The position numbers and the translations under genes are program-made. A stretch of DNA of 64,000 nucleotides from Allotamlana fucoidanivorans (GTDB lineage Bacteria > Bacteroidota > Bacteroidia > Flavobacteriales > Flavobacteriaceae), in contig NZ_VDCS01000016.1 in NCBI RefSeq assembly GCF_006265225.1, positions 26,645 to 90,644 on the forward strand, in the 5' to 3' direction. Within the stretch, counting starts at the first letter, position 1. Every line of letters begins with the position of its first letter. Below the pieces are notes generated by a model, which saw nothing but the letters and a program-made list of their open reading frames with translations, did not search any database and was not told the DNA's origin. Shown piece after piece: positions 8,163-16,526 of this stretch.

Positions 8163-10734
8163 TATCTTACATAAAACCGCACTGTTAAAGTACTTTATAG
8201 CTTTTATCCTTTTTATAAATTACTTTAATATTCAAGCTCAAGAATTTAACGGAAAGTATACCATTGCAGAAATAACGGTTTCTGGCAACACCTCTTTTAG
8301 CGAACAAACCATCATAACCTATTCTGGATTAAGAAAAGGGTCTGAAATAACCATACCTGGTGAAAAAATAAGTGACGCCATAAAAAAACTGTGGAATTCT
8401 AAACTTTTTAATGATATTGAAGTGTATGTCACTAAAATTGAAGACAATTCTGCTTACCTGCAAATTAAGCTATCTGATTTACCTCAATTGAATGACTTAA
8501 AAATCAATGGTGTAAAAAAAGGCAAACAAGACGCTATAATAAAAGACAACAAATTAAACAAAGGGGTAAAAGTCACTGAAAACCTTATTACTACAACCAA
8601 AAACTTCTTAACTAAAAAGTATCAAAAGGAAGGTTTTTTAAACACGAAGGTTCATATTAACACTATTGATGTGCAAGACTCTGTTGAAACCGCAAGAGTA
8701 AATATGGTACTTAATATTGATAAAGGAGAAAAAGTAAAAATAAAAGACATTGCTTTTTCAGGCAATAATATTCTAAGCGATAAAAAGCTTAGAAAAAGTA
8801 TGAAAAGTACAAAGAAAATAAATCGCCTTAGAGTATTTAAGCGATCAAAATATATTGATTCGGCTTATCAAGCAGATTTAGGACATATTATAGACACCTA
8901 CAAAGAAAATGGGTATCGGGATGCTAGAATACTTTCAGATAGTATTATATACAATACAGACAAAACCATTTCATTACAAATTGATGTTAATGAAGGGGAA
9001 CTCTATACCTTTGGAGATATTAAATTCATAGGAAACACCGTTTATAGTGACCAATACTTAAAGCGTCTTTTAAGAATTAATAAGGGTGATACCTACAATG
9101 GTATTCTGCTACAGGAGCGTATTGCAGACAATTCAAAACCTGATGCCTTAGACATTACTAACCTGTATCAAAATAACGGGTATTTGTTCTCAAGCATTAA
9201 CCCCGTTGAAGTTAGTGCAGACAATAATGTTATTGATTTAGAGATTAGAATTTCTGAAGGTAAACCCGCCTATTTTAATACTGTAACCGTTGTTGGAAAT
9301 GATAAGACAAATGATCATGTTATTTACAGAGAGTTACGCACCAGACCCGGGCAGCTTTACAGTAAAGCCAATGTGGTAAGAACGGTACGAGAACTTGGTC
9401 AACTCGGTTTCTTTGATGCCCAAGAAATAGCTCCTAATTTTATTAATCCGAATCCTGTTGAAGGCACTATAGACATGGAATACTCGGTTAAAGAAACAGG
9501 ATCGAGCCAAATTGAACTACAAGGCGGCTATGGTGGTGGAGGTTTCATTGGTACTTTAGGGCTATCTTTCAATAACTTTTCTATTAAAGATATCTTTAAA
9601 AAAGATGCTTACAAACCTATCCCAATGGGCGATGGTCAAAAATTAGCATTACGCCTCCAAGCCAGTAGATTTTATCAAACCTATAGTTTCTCGTTTTCAG
9701 AACCTTGGTTAGGCGGTAAACGCCCTGTACAGTTTTCTGCATCACTGTCGCACACCAAGCAGTTTTTATATGACTTTGTTTCTAGAAAAGCTGATAAAAG
9801 CCGAAGCTTTAATATTACAGGGATTACATTCGGGCTTGCTAAGCGCTTAACCGTACCTGATGATTTCTTTACTTTATCGCAGTCTATTGGTTTTCAACGT
9901 TATGATTTAAACAACTATAACACGGGCTTATTTACTTTTGGTGATGGTTATTCAAACAATTTATCTTACACCATAGGTTTAAGCAGAAATAACACTAGCG
10001 TAGACCCTATTTACCCTACGGGTGGTTCTAATTTTGCAATTACTGCTAAATTTTCACCTCCATGGTCTTTATTTAACGGTGTAGATTACGAAGCCTTGGC
10101 TAATGAAAGAGAAGAAAACGATGTGATTAGAAGAGACCCAACAAAGCCTGAGTCTGAAAGACAAGCTGCCCAAGCAAGAGTGGCCGAAATTGATCAGGAA
10201 CGTTTTAAATGGCTAGAATTTTATAAAATAAAATTTAAAGGAGATTGGTATACACAACTAGCCAAAGATCTTGTATTAAGACCTAGTGTTGAGTTAGGAT
10301 ATTTAGGAGCTTACAATAATGCAAGAGGTGTTATCCCGTTTGAACGCTTCTTTTTAGGAGGTGATGGTTTAGGAAATTATAGTTTAGATGGTAGAGAAGC
10401 TATTCAGCTTCGTGGTTACCCTAATCAATCGTTGTCAAGCGAAGATGGCGGAAGTATTTATAATAAGTTTTCTTTAGAATTGCGCTACCCTATTACTTTG
10501 AAAGCGTCGGCAAAAATATACGCCTTATCTTTCTTAGAAGCAGGTGCCTCCTTTGATAATTTTAGAGATTATAATCCGTTTAATTTATATAGATCTGCCG
10601 GTGTAGGCGTTAGAATTTTCATGCCTGCTTTTGGTCTATTAGGTATTGATTTTGGTCATGGATTTGATTCTTTACCTGGCGAAACTGGACCTCATGGATG
10701 GGAAACACACTTTATTATTGGACAGCAGTTTTAA
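8146..10734 (+). CDS. bamA: Outer-membrane protein assembly factor BamA
   Basis: BamA is the Omp85 barrel that inserts outer-membrane proteins. After the signal peptide (ending YFNIQAQ) come about five POTRA repeats (GKYTIAEITVSGNTSF, then further units up to about residue 430) and a 16-strand barrel with the conserved L6 motif QLRGYPNQSLS. The C-terminus ends in FIIGQQF, as expected for a barrel. Start choice: a GTG at 8146 gives a normal signal peptide (VNNLVNILHKTALLKYF) and overlaps the uppS stop. In-frame ATGs at 8032 and 8095 would give an abnormally long leader. A charged insertion (about residues 660-695, around NEREENDVIRRDPTKPESE) within the barrel is typical of Bacteroidetes BamA. 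Confidence 0.93.
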   Translation: MNNLVNILHKTALLKYFIAFILFINYFNIQAQEFNGKYTIAEITVSGNTSFSEQTIITYSGLRKGSEITIPGEKISDAIKKLWNSKLFNDIEVYVTKIEDNSAYLQIKLSDLPQLNDLKINGVKKGKQDAIIKDNKLNKGVKVTENLITTTKNFLTKKYQKEGFLNTKVHINTIDVQDSVETARVNMVLNIDKGEKVKIKDIAFSGNNILSDKKLRKSMKSTKKINRLRVFKRSKYIDSAYQADLGHIIDTYKENGYRDARILSDSIIYNTDKTISLQIDVNEGELYTFGDIKFIGNTVYSDQYLKRLLRINKGDTYNGILLQERIADNSKPDALDITNLYQNNGYLFSSINPVEVSADNNVIDLEIRISEGKPAYFNTVTVVGNDKTNDHVIYRELRTRPGQLYSKANVVRTVRELGQLGFFDAQEIAPNFINPNPVEGTIDMEYSVKETGSSQIELQGGYGGGGFIGTLGLSFNNFSIKDIFKKDAYKPIPMGDGQKLALRLQASRFYQTYSFSFSEPWLGGKRPVQFSASLSHTKQFLYDFVSRKADKSRSFNITGITFGLAKRLTVPDDFFTLSQSIGFQRYDLNNYNTGLFTFGDGYSNNLSYTIGLSRNNTSVDPIYPTGGSNFAITAKFSPPWSLFNGVDYEALANEREENDVIRRDPTKPESERQAAQARVAEIDQERFKWLEFYKIKFKGDWYTQLAKDLVLRPSVELGYLGAYNNARGVIPFERFFLGGDGLGNYSLDGREAIQLRGYPNQSLSSEDGGSIYNKFSLELRYPITLKASAKIYALSFLEAGASFDNFRDYNPFNLYRSAGVGVRIFMPAFGLLGIDFGHGFDSLPGETGPHGWETHFIIGQQF

Positions 10735-10819
10735 AACGATAAATTATTTTGGCACGATATTTTCTATTAACACATTAATGATTTGCTAGTGAATTAAAAT
10801 TTTTAAGGTTATATTTCGT

Positions 10820-10827
10820 TAATTTTG
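10820..10827 (+). promoter_or_regulatory. Candidate -7 element of the tandem ompH genes
   Basis: TAATTTTG at 10820-10827 matches TAnnTTTG and would give a leader of about 78 bases before the first OmpH/Skp gene. No TTG is found 19 bases upstream. It lies in the 176-base gap after bamA. Confidence 0.35.
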
Positions 10828-10910
10828 AAGATTAAATTCTTAAAAAGCATATTTAAAATCTATTTGCATTTTAGAATTTATTGAAACCTAATAATTAAAA
10901 CATCAAACAA

Positions 10911-11915
10911 ATGCAAAAAAACGTTCTTTTTTTACTGACATTAGTTTTTATGCTAAGCCTTTCATCTTTTGCCCAACGCGGCGTTAGAATTGCCTACATA
11001 GACACTGAATATATTTTAGAGAATGTTCCTGAATATCAAGAAGCCACAGCTCAATTAAATAGTAAAGCTCAAAAGTGGAAAAATGAGATCCAACTAAAAT
11101 TAGCAGAAGTTGAACAACAGCGCACAGCGCTAAACAATGAAAAAGCCCTTCTAACCAGTGAGCTATTTGCAGAACGGAAAGAAGACATTGAGTTTACTGA
11201 AAAAGAAATTTTAGATTATCAACAAAAACGTTTCGGCCCAAATGGTGATTTATTTATTCAGAAAAAACAATTGATGCAACCTATACAAGATCAAATATTT
11301 GCCGCTGTTCAAGATTTAGCTAAAGGCAGACAATATGATTTTATATTTGACAAATCCTCTGATGCCACCATGCTCTTTTCGGCAAAACAATATGATTTAA
11401 GTGAGCAGATATTAAGAACCATAAACCGCTCATCAAAACGTAAGCAAGCCCAAACAAAAGCAGAACGAAAAGCGGCTAAAGATGAAGAACTCATTCCTGA
11501 AATTAACGAAGAATTAGAAGCTCGTGAAAAAGCATTAGAGGAAAAGAAAGCGGCTAGAGAAAGTGCTATTGAAAAAGCCAGACAAGAAAAACTAGCTGCG
11601 CGTGAAGCCAAAGTGAAGGCCGCAGAAGAAAAGCGCAAAAAAACGCTAGAGGAAAGAGAAAAAGCAAAGCAAGCCAAATTAGATACCAGAAATCAAACAA
11701 CTCAAAAAACGGATGATTCAAAAAGTTCTGAAAAGGCAGAAACGGCATTAAAATCAAATGAGGTTAAACCTGAGCATGTAAAAAAAACCAGAGCTGAACT
11801 TATTGAAGAGAACAGACAGAAAAAACTAAAACAAAGAGAAGAAAGAAAAAAGGCACTTGAAGAACGTAAGCAAAAAATTCTTGAAGAGCGCCAAAAAAAA
11901 CAAGATAGTATTTAA
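10911..11915 (+). CDS. OmpH/Skp family periplasmic chaperone with long charged tail
   Basis: A 334-residue exported protein. A signal peptide (residues 1-21, ending SSFAQ) leads into an OmpH/Skp core (about residues 22-175) with RIAYIDTEYILENVPEYQEA and a long helical hairpin. Skp proteins hold unfolded outer-membrane proteins in the periplasm before BamA inserts them, which fits the bamA neighbour. The last ~155 residues are an almost uninterrupted Lys/Glu/Arg/Ala coiled coil (such as EKRKKTLEEREKAKQAKLD) not found in classical 160-residue Skp. The next gene encodes a normal-length paralogue 48 bases downstream, so the pair probably arose by duplication. Confidence 0.9.
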   Translation: MQKNVLFLLTLVFMLSLSSFAQRGVRIAYIDTEYILENVPEYQEATAQLNSKAQKWKNEIQLKLAEVEQQRTALNNEKALLTSELFAERKEDIEFTEKEILDYQQKRFGPNGDLFIQKKQLMQPIQDQIFAAVQDLAKGRQYDFIFDKSSDATMLFSAKQYDLSEQILRTINRSSKRKQAQTKAERKAAKDEELIPEINEELEAREKALEEKKAARESAIEKARQEKLAAREAKVKAAEEKRKKTLEEREKAKQAKLDTRNQTTQKTDDSKSSEKAETALKSNEVKPEHVKKTRAELIEENRQKKLKQREERKKALEERKQKILEERQKKQDSI

Positions 11916-11963
11916 TAAAAAACAAATAATAAATTTATAACACACTTAATACGATTAAAGAAA

Positions 11964-12464
11964 ATGAAACAATTTAGAACTCTCCTTTTAGCAACTGCAT
12001 TATGTATAATAACTGTTAGTTTTTCACAAGCACAAAGTAAGGTTGCTCATATAAACACGCAGGAATTAATAGCTGCTATGCCTGAAGCTAAAGCCGCACA
12101 AACAGAGATTGAAACCTTAGGTAAAACGTATCAAACAGATATTCAAGCTTCAATTACTGAATATCAAAATACAGTTAAACAATATGACGCTGAAGCTGAA
12201 ACTAAAACAGCTGAAGAAAACCAAAAACGCATGGTTGAACTTCAAGAAAAGCAACAACGTATTGCTCAGTTTCGTCAAGACGCACAAAAAGATTTAGCAG
12301 AAAAGGAAGCTGAACTTTTTAAGCCTATTCAAGAAAAAGCTATGAAAGCAATCAATGACGTTGCTCAAGAAAAAGGCTACCAGTATGTATTAGATCGTGC
12401 TACGTTAATTGTTGCTAATGGTGACGATATTTTAGCTGATGTAAAGAAAAAGTTAGGCATCTAA
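11964..12464 (+). CDS. OmpH/Skp family periplasmic chaperone
   Basis: A 166-residue exported protein of normal Skp length. A signal peptide covers residues 1-23 (ending SFSQAQ). The mature part starts SKVAHINTQELIAAMPEAKA and continues as a helical coiled coil ending with KGYQYVLDRATLIVANGDDI, the usual OmpH pattern. It is the second of two tandem paralogues after bamA and lacks the charged tail of the first. A strong terminator begins 26 bases after the stop codon, ending the uppS-bamA-ompH series. Confidence 0.93.
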   Translation: MKQFRTLLLATALCIITVSFSQAQSKVAHINTQELIAAMPEAKAAQTEIETLGKTYQTDIQASITEYQNTVKQYDAEAETKTAEENQKRMVELQEKQQRIAQFRQDAQKDLAEKEAELFKPIQEKAMKAINDVAQEKGYQYVLDRATLIVANGDDILADVKKKLGI

Positions 12465-12490
12465 ATAATATAGATTTAAAAAAACTTATA

Positions 12491-12519
12491 AAAGCTGTCT
12501 TTTCTAGGCAGCTTTTTTA
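12491..12519 (+). terminator. Intrinsic terminator after the second ompH
   Basis: AAAGCTGTC (12491-12499) pairs with GGCAGCTTT (12507-12515) with one G-T wobble, around a 7-base loop, followed by a T-run. The T-run merges into the -7 box of murI. Confidence 0.85.
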
Positions 12520-12525
12520 TTTTTG
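12518..12525 (+). promoter_or_regulatory. -7 element of murI, abutting the start codon
   Basis: TATTTTTG is an exact TAnnTTTG match ending only 7 bases before the murI ATG, so the transcript would be leaderless or nearly so. The -33 region falls inside the terminator stem and has no TTG. Confidence 0.5.
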
Positions 12526-12532
12526 TTTTAAC

Positions 12533-13309
12533 ATGAGTAAACAACCTATCGGCATTTTTGATTCCGGCATTGGCGGTACTTCCATCTGGAAAGAAATACA
12601 TGCCTTACTCCCTCATGAAAATACCATTTACTTAGCCGATAGTAAGAATGCGCCATATGGCCCAAAAGGCAAACAAGCTATTATTGACCTTAGTGTTAAA
12701 AACACAGAGTTTTTACTAAAACAAAACTGCAAACTTATTGTTGTTGCTTGCAACACGGCTACCACAAATGCCATAGACTTTTTAAGAAGTCATTATAAAA
12801 TACCTTTTATAGGAATTGAACCTGCCATAAAACCTGCAGCTCTTCAAACCAAAACCAAAGCCATTGGTATTCTAGCTACCAAAGGCACCCTGACTAGCGC
12901 TTTGTTTTCAAAAACCTCTAGTTTATTTGCTTACAACATCAAAGTGATTGAACAAATTGGCAATGGTATAGTAGAGCTTATAGAGAACGGTGAGCTGTAT
13001 TCTGACGCCATGAAGACCCTACTCAAAACATATTTAAAGCCCATGCTTGATACCAACATTGATTATTTAGTGTTAGGTTGCACACATTACCCTTATTTAA
13101 TCCCATTACTTGCTGAGCTATTACCTAAACATGTTAAAATAATTGATTCTGGTGAAGCCGTAGCCAGACAAACCAAAGCCATTTTGGAACAACATAATTT
13201 GTTGAATAAAAACAGTGCCTCAGCAAAGATTTCTTTTTACACCAATGGCAACCCAGCGATTTTAAAGTCGCTATTAACTATTGACTCTACTGTAAAAACC
13301 CTTCCTTAA
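12533..13309 (+). CDS. murI: Glutamate racemase
   Basis: MurI converts L-glutamate to D-glutamate for peptidoglycan. The 258-residue product has both catalytic cysteines: Cys73 in VVACNTATTNA and Cys183 in LGCTHYPYL. The N-terminal IGIFDSGIGGTS block is also present. Length is normal. It lies directly behind the terminator of the ompH genes with a -7 promoter element almost touching the ATG, so it is probably a separate, leaderless transcription unit rather than part of the bamA series. Confidence 0.96.
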   Translation: MSKQPIGIFDSGIGGTSIWKEIHALLPHENTIYLADSKNAPYGPKGKQAIIDLSVKNTEFLLKQNCKLIVVACNTATTNAIDFLRSHYKIPFIGIEPAIKPAALQTKTKAIGILATKGTLTSALFSKTSSLFAYNIKVIEQIGNGIVELIENGELYSDAMKTLLKTYLKPMLDTNIDYLVLGCTHYPYLIPLLAELLPKHVKIIDSGEAVARQTKAILEQHNLLNKNSASAKISFYTNGNPAILKSLLTIDSTVKTLP

Positions 13310-13329
13310 AACTACATTTTTTTATTTAA

Positions 13330-13354
13330 AAAAAAAGAGGCCAAACAGCCTCTT
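13330..13354 (-). terminator. Terminator between murI and hsp20
   Basis: AAGAGGC (13335-13341) pairs with GCCTCTT (13348-13354) around a 6-base loop. On the minus strand it is followed by a T-run, so it mainly terminates hsp20; on the plus strand the tail is weaker and may also stop murI. Confidence 0.8.
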
Positions 13355-13380
13355 CTTTCCACATCAAAACAAAAATTTTA

Positions 13381-13854
13381 TTAAGAAATTTTAATACTTC
13401 TTATTGGTTTTTGTTTAGCTTCTTCGCGCTTAGGTAACTGAATCATCAAAATACCATCATTATATGTGGCATTAATTTTACTTTCGTTAATGGATTCAGG
13501 TAACGAAAATGTTCTTTTGAACGAAGAATAACCAAATTCTTTTCTAGTGTAATTCTCTTCCTTGGTTTCAGATTCTTCCTTATGCTCTGCAGATACCGAT
13601 AAAATATCATTATCTAAGTCTATAACAAAATCTGACTTTTTCATTCCGGGAACCGCCATTTCAACAAAATAATCATCTTTTGTTTCTTTAATGTTCACTT
13701 TAGGCATAGACATACCAGAATTGTAATTGCTAGAAAAAACTGTTGGCACATGCTCTGTATCGAATAAATCATCAATCCAGTTAGTCCAAGTTGGAAAACT
13801 CGATTTCTTTTGGGCTCCGTGTCCATTTTTTGGAACATGCATTAGTGTACTCAT
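13381..13854 (-). CDS. Hsp20/alpha-crystallin family small heat-shock protein
   Basis: A 157-residue small heat-shock protein, an ATP-independent holdase. The alpha-crystallin domain spans about residues 50-150, with MPKVNIKETKDDYFVEMAVP, the GYSSFKRTFSLPES block and NATYNDGILMIQLPK; the G-I/L-L motif before the C-terminus is present. The N-terminal arm contains FPTWTNWIDDLF. It is divergent from a DnaJ-like gene across a 314-base region containing repeated elements, which suggests joint stress control. It ends at its own terminator. Confidence 0.95.
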   Translation of the reverse strand: MSTLMHVPKNGHGAQKKSSFPTWTNWIDDLFDTEHVPTVFSSNYNSGMSMPKVNIKETKDDYFVEMAVPGMKKSDFVIDLDNDILSVSAEHKEESETKEENYTRKEFGYSSFKRTFSLPESINESKINATYNDGILMIQLPKREEAKQKPIRSIKIS

Positions 13855-14168
13855 AACTTCTATAATTTTTTAATTAAACATATTTTCATACTAAAGGATT
13901 GAATTACTATCACTCAACCTCGTCTATAATAGAACAAACCAAGTGCCAAAGCAAAATGGCATCACAAACTTCAAAAAACCAAGTAATATACTACAAAAAT
14001 AATGTCATTTTGGCACTAAACATCATTTAACTGCTGCCTAAACGTCATTTTTTAATCGAAAATTGGCAAAATAAAGCTCTTATCCCTTTAACTAATAACA
14101 CAATCAAAGCTCAATTCTCTTTGGTATTTTTTTTGCTAATCATTATGTAAAATAGAGCCATAAACATC
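13855..14168. promoter_or_regulatory. Divergent hsp20 / dnaJ-like intergenic region with repeats
   Basis: No gene is seen in these 314 bases. The region holds a minus-strand -7 match TATTTTTG (14001-13994) that could serve hsp20. It also holds the direct repeats CTAAACATCATTT (14016-14028) and CTAAACGTCATTT (14038-14050), a related GTCATTT at 14004-14010, and TGCCA/TGGCA half-sites at 13944, 13957, 14011 and 14064. These look like binding sites for a stress regulator, but the regulator cannot be named. Confidence 0.5.
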
Positions 14169-15098
14169 ATGACATATAAAGATTATTATACCATTTTAGG
14201 AGTAGATAAAAATGCTTCTGAAAAAGACATAAAAAAAGCATACAGGAAGCTTGCCGCTAAATACCATCCTGATAAAAATCCGGATGACGTAGCTGCTGAA
14301 GCCAAATTCAAAGAAATAAATGAGGCCAATGAAGTTTTAAGCAATCCTGATAAAAGAGAGAAATACGATACTTTAGGCGAAAACTGGCAAGCCTATGAGC
14401 ATGCGGGAGAAGACTGGAAAAAATATACACAAAACCAAAACAAACAAGGGCAGTACTACTATGGTAATGCTTCTGATTTTTTTGGTGAACAAAATAAAGG
14501 CAGTGAATTTTCAAGCTTCTTTGATATGTTTTTTGGCGGTGAATCAAACGCTTTCACCAATCAACCTCATCACAATACCAAAGTTCTAGATATTCAAGCC
14601 GAGTTACCTATAACACTGGATGAAGCTTATTTTGGCAGCAAGCGCACCTTTCAATTAGATAATGAAAAAATGCGCATTAGTATAAAACCTGGCGCTTATG
14701 ATGGCCAGGTACTAAAAATAAAAGGTAAGGGTCACCTTGATTTTTCTAAAAAACATAGAGGCGACTTGTATATTACCTTAAAACAAGAGCATCACCCTAA
14801 GTTTAAAAGGCTGGAAAACAATCTGGAAACTGAAGTTTCAGTAGATCTTTATACAGCCATTCTTGGTGGTAAAGTAAGAGTACAAACCCTTAACAAAGCA
14901 TTGAATATAAATATTCCGGCAGGAACAGAATCTGGAAAACTTTTACGACTAAAGGAAAAGGGTATGCCTATTTACAATACTCAAAAACACGGTGATTTAT
15001 TGGTAAAAATTAAGGTGGAATTACCCAAGAATTTAAATCAAGAAGAAACAGAATTATTTAAAAAATTAAAAAACATAAGGCATAAAAATGCCGTTTAA
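14169..15098 (+). CDS. DnaJ/CbpA-like co-chaperone (type II, no zinc finger)
   Basis: A 309-residue J-domain protein. The J domain (residues 1-68) has [20 protein letters not shown] and the HPD motif at residues 33-35, which stimulates DnaK ATPase. A Gly/Phe-rich linker follows (about residues 95-130, with [20 protein letters not shown]). Two C-terminal substrate-binding beta-domains come next, without the four CxxCxGxG zinc motifs of DnaJ, so it is of the CbpA/DnaJB type. It is the first gene of a set with a thioredoxin and a small unknown protein, all overlapping, and is divergent from hsp20, consistent with a stress-response unit. Confidence 0.92.
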   Translation: MTYKDYYTILGVDKNASEKDIKKAYRKLAAKYHPDKNPDDVAAEAKFKEINEANEVLSNPDKREKYDTLGENWQAYEHAGEDWKKYTQNQNKQGQYYYGNASDFFGEQNKGSEFSSFFDMFFGGESNAFTNQPHHNTKVLDIQAELPITLDEAYFGSKRTFQLDNEKMRISIKPGAYDGQVLKIKGKGHLDFSKKHRGDLYITLKQEHHPKFKRLENNLETEVSVDLYTAILGGKVRVQTLNKALNINIPAGTESGKLLRLKEKGMPIYNTQKHGDLLVKIKVELPKNLNQEETELFKKLKNIRHKNAV

Positions 15099-15108
15099 AT
15101 TTATAAAC

Positions 15109-15414
15109 ATGAAAGGAAATTTTAGTAACATAGTAAATAGTGACACCCCTGTATTAGTAGATTTTTATGCCACTTGGTGTGGGCCATGCAAAGCACAAAC
15201 ACCAATTATTAATGATTTGGCTAAAGACATGAATAGTGCCCTTAGGGTCATTAAAATTGATATTGATAAAAACCAAAATATAGCCCAGCAATATCAGGTT
15301 CGAGGTGTTCCTACTTTAGCATTATACAAAAAAGGGAAATTGCTTTGGAGAGCTTCTGGTGTTCACAGCAAAGCTCAGCTCACAAACATTATTCAACCAC
15401 ATTTAAATGAATAA
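15109..15414 (+). CDS. Thioredoxin
   Basis: A 101-residue thioredoxin, a general cytoplasmic disulfide reductant. The active site WCGPC has Cys24 and Cys27; the cis-Pro segment RGVPTLALYKKG is also present. I choose the ATG at 15109 because thioredoxins of this type start shortly before the first strand. An ATG at 15088 would add seven residues and overlap the end of the DnaJ-like gene by 11 bases. Its 3' end overlaps the next small gene by 8 bases, so the three genes are translationally coupled. Confidence 0.93.
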   Translation: MKGNFSNIVNSDTPVLVDFYATWCGPCKAQTPIINDLAKDMNSALRVIKIDIDKNQNIAQQYQVRGVPTLALYKKGKLLWRASGVHSKAQLTNIIQPHLNE

Positions 15415-15787
15415 TAGCATGAACATTATTTTATACAATAAGTCTTACACCCAACCAAGTATCCATAGCTTTTTAGATGCTTTGTACTCAAATAACATGC
15501 CTTATTTGGCTAGTGATCTTTTAGAAAAAGGTCTGCTTGTTAGCGACATTACGCAAGGCATTAAAAAGGCTCTAATGGTTATGCGCAGATTAAGCCTTGA
15601 TGTTGACCAACACTTTAAACCATTTTACTCACAACACAACGATGGTTTAATGAAAGACTGCAAGTTATCTAAATTAGGATATGCTTTAGTTCTTTTAAAC
15701 CTCAACGCAAACAATGCGTATATAGCCAATCTGCAACTCACCATAGCAGACTATTTTTTTAATGAGCATGATATGAGGAACTTTTAA
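15407..15787 (+). CDS. Conserved-looking small protein of unknown function
   Basis: A 126-residue protein I do not recognise. It has no signal peptide, no membrane segment, no cysteine pair and no repeat; the composition suggests a small helical soluble protein (LSLDVDQHFKPFYSQHNDGL, then LGYALVLLNLNANNAYIANL). It overlaps the thioredoxin stop by 8 bases (an internal Met at residue 5 is another possible start), so it belongs to the DnaJ-like/thioredoxin operon and may act in redox or protein-folding stress; that is inference from context only. A long hairpin overlaps its stop codon. Confidence 0.75.
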   Translation: MNNSMNIILYNKSYTQPSIHSFLDALYSNNMPYLASDLLEKGLLVSDITQGIKKALMVMRRLSLDVDQHFKPFYSQHNDGLMKDCKLSKLGYALVLLNLNANNAYIANLQLTIADYFFNEHDMRNF

Positions 15788-15802
15788 AAGTTTCCTCATA
15801 TC
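15770..15802 (+). terminator. Stop-codon-overlapping hairpin after the DnaJ-thioredoxin operon
   Basis: A 12-bp stem (15770-15781 with 15790-15802, one bulged T) closes the 8-base loop TTTTAAAA and spans the TAA stop at 15785-15787. There is no good T-run after it, so it may act as a 3'-end stabiliser or a weak terminator. Confidence 0.6.
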
Positions 15803-15943
15803 GTATTTAAACATACCGAGCCCCTTACTAATAAGTACTTAAAACCTAAATTACAATACACTTTTTTTTAATGACTAGAAGTCTAATTATATAAAATAAT
15901 TATTAAGCCATTCAACCAGTCATTTAGGTTGATTGATATTTAT

Positions 15944-16345
15944 TTATAAAAAAAAGAATTCTTCAACCTTAGTTAACTTGGCGATGGATTGTGGTAATGT
16001 TTCCAACTCATTTTTAATAAAACTTGCTTTTTTTAATGAGGCTAATTCTCCTAAGTCCTTAGGGAATTCTTTCAAGGTGTTTTCTAGCACCGATAAAATT
16101 TCAAGATGCTCCAAATCCACAATATCCTTAGGTAAATAAGCAAACTGGCTGATTCCCAAATTACAGTTCCTTAAGGTTCTTTAGGCTGTCAAAACCTCTG
16201 GGAAGTTCTGAAAGCTTGTTTGAAAACAGGTTAAGAATTTCCAAATTGTTTAGTTTGGAAAAACTTGTGGGCAATCGTTCTAATTTATTTTCTCCTAAAA
16301 GCAGTTCTTTGAGATTGTTCAATTGCCCTATTGATTTTGGCAATT
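15944..16345 (-). pseudogene. Leucine-rich repeat protein remnant (frameshifted)
   Basis: The minus strand encodes a run of 23-residue leucine-rich repeats: LPKSIGQLNNLKELLLGENK, then LPTSFSKLNNLEILNLFSNK and LPRGFDSLKNLKEL. This frame hits TAA near 16162. The pattern resumes one frame over as NLGISQFAYLPKDIVDLEHL and continues to LPQSIAKLTKVEEFF. Removing a single T after the KEL codons restores a continuous repeat, so this is one frameshifted reading frame. There is no ATG start. It is joined out of frame to a TonB_C remnant at its upstream end. An assembly error at one base could explain the internal shift, but not the missing start. Confidence 0.75.
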
Positions 16346-16522
16346 GGATGTGGAGTTGCTGGTATCCATTTAGAACATAATTTTAAAAGACGGATAACAT
16401 CTTCGTCACAACCCGCACCAATTTCTTTAATGACTTTAATAGAAGTGATGCTTCCATCTTCCATTACTCTAAATTGAACATAAACTTTGCCTTCTACCCC
16501 CTAGTCTTCTTGCCTCATTTGG
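16346..16522 (-). pseudogene. TonB C-terminal domain remnant
   Basis: On the minus strand, from about 16500 down, the sequence reads GVEGKVYVQFRVMEDGSITS followed by IKVIKEIGAG and LLKLCSKWIPATPH, the recognisable first three quarters of a TonB_C domain. Upstream, PNEARRLG (16522-16499) would complete the usual family pattern only if one G of the run of five at 16497-16501 were removed, so there is a frameshift there. An in-frame stop precedes it. The domain breaks off before its last strand, where LRR coding begins in another frame. It cannot be translated as it stands. The 5' end abuts the MORN protein stop at 16527. Confidence 0.7.
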
Positions 16523-16526
16523 TTAA

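Noticed and set aside
13933..13948. Sigma-54-like motif TGGCAC-N5-TTGT on the minus strand before hsp20
   Set aside because: The invariant GC of the -12 element is GT here and there is no sign of an enhancer-binding protein gene; the TGGCA half-sites are better seen as part of the repeat array.
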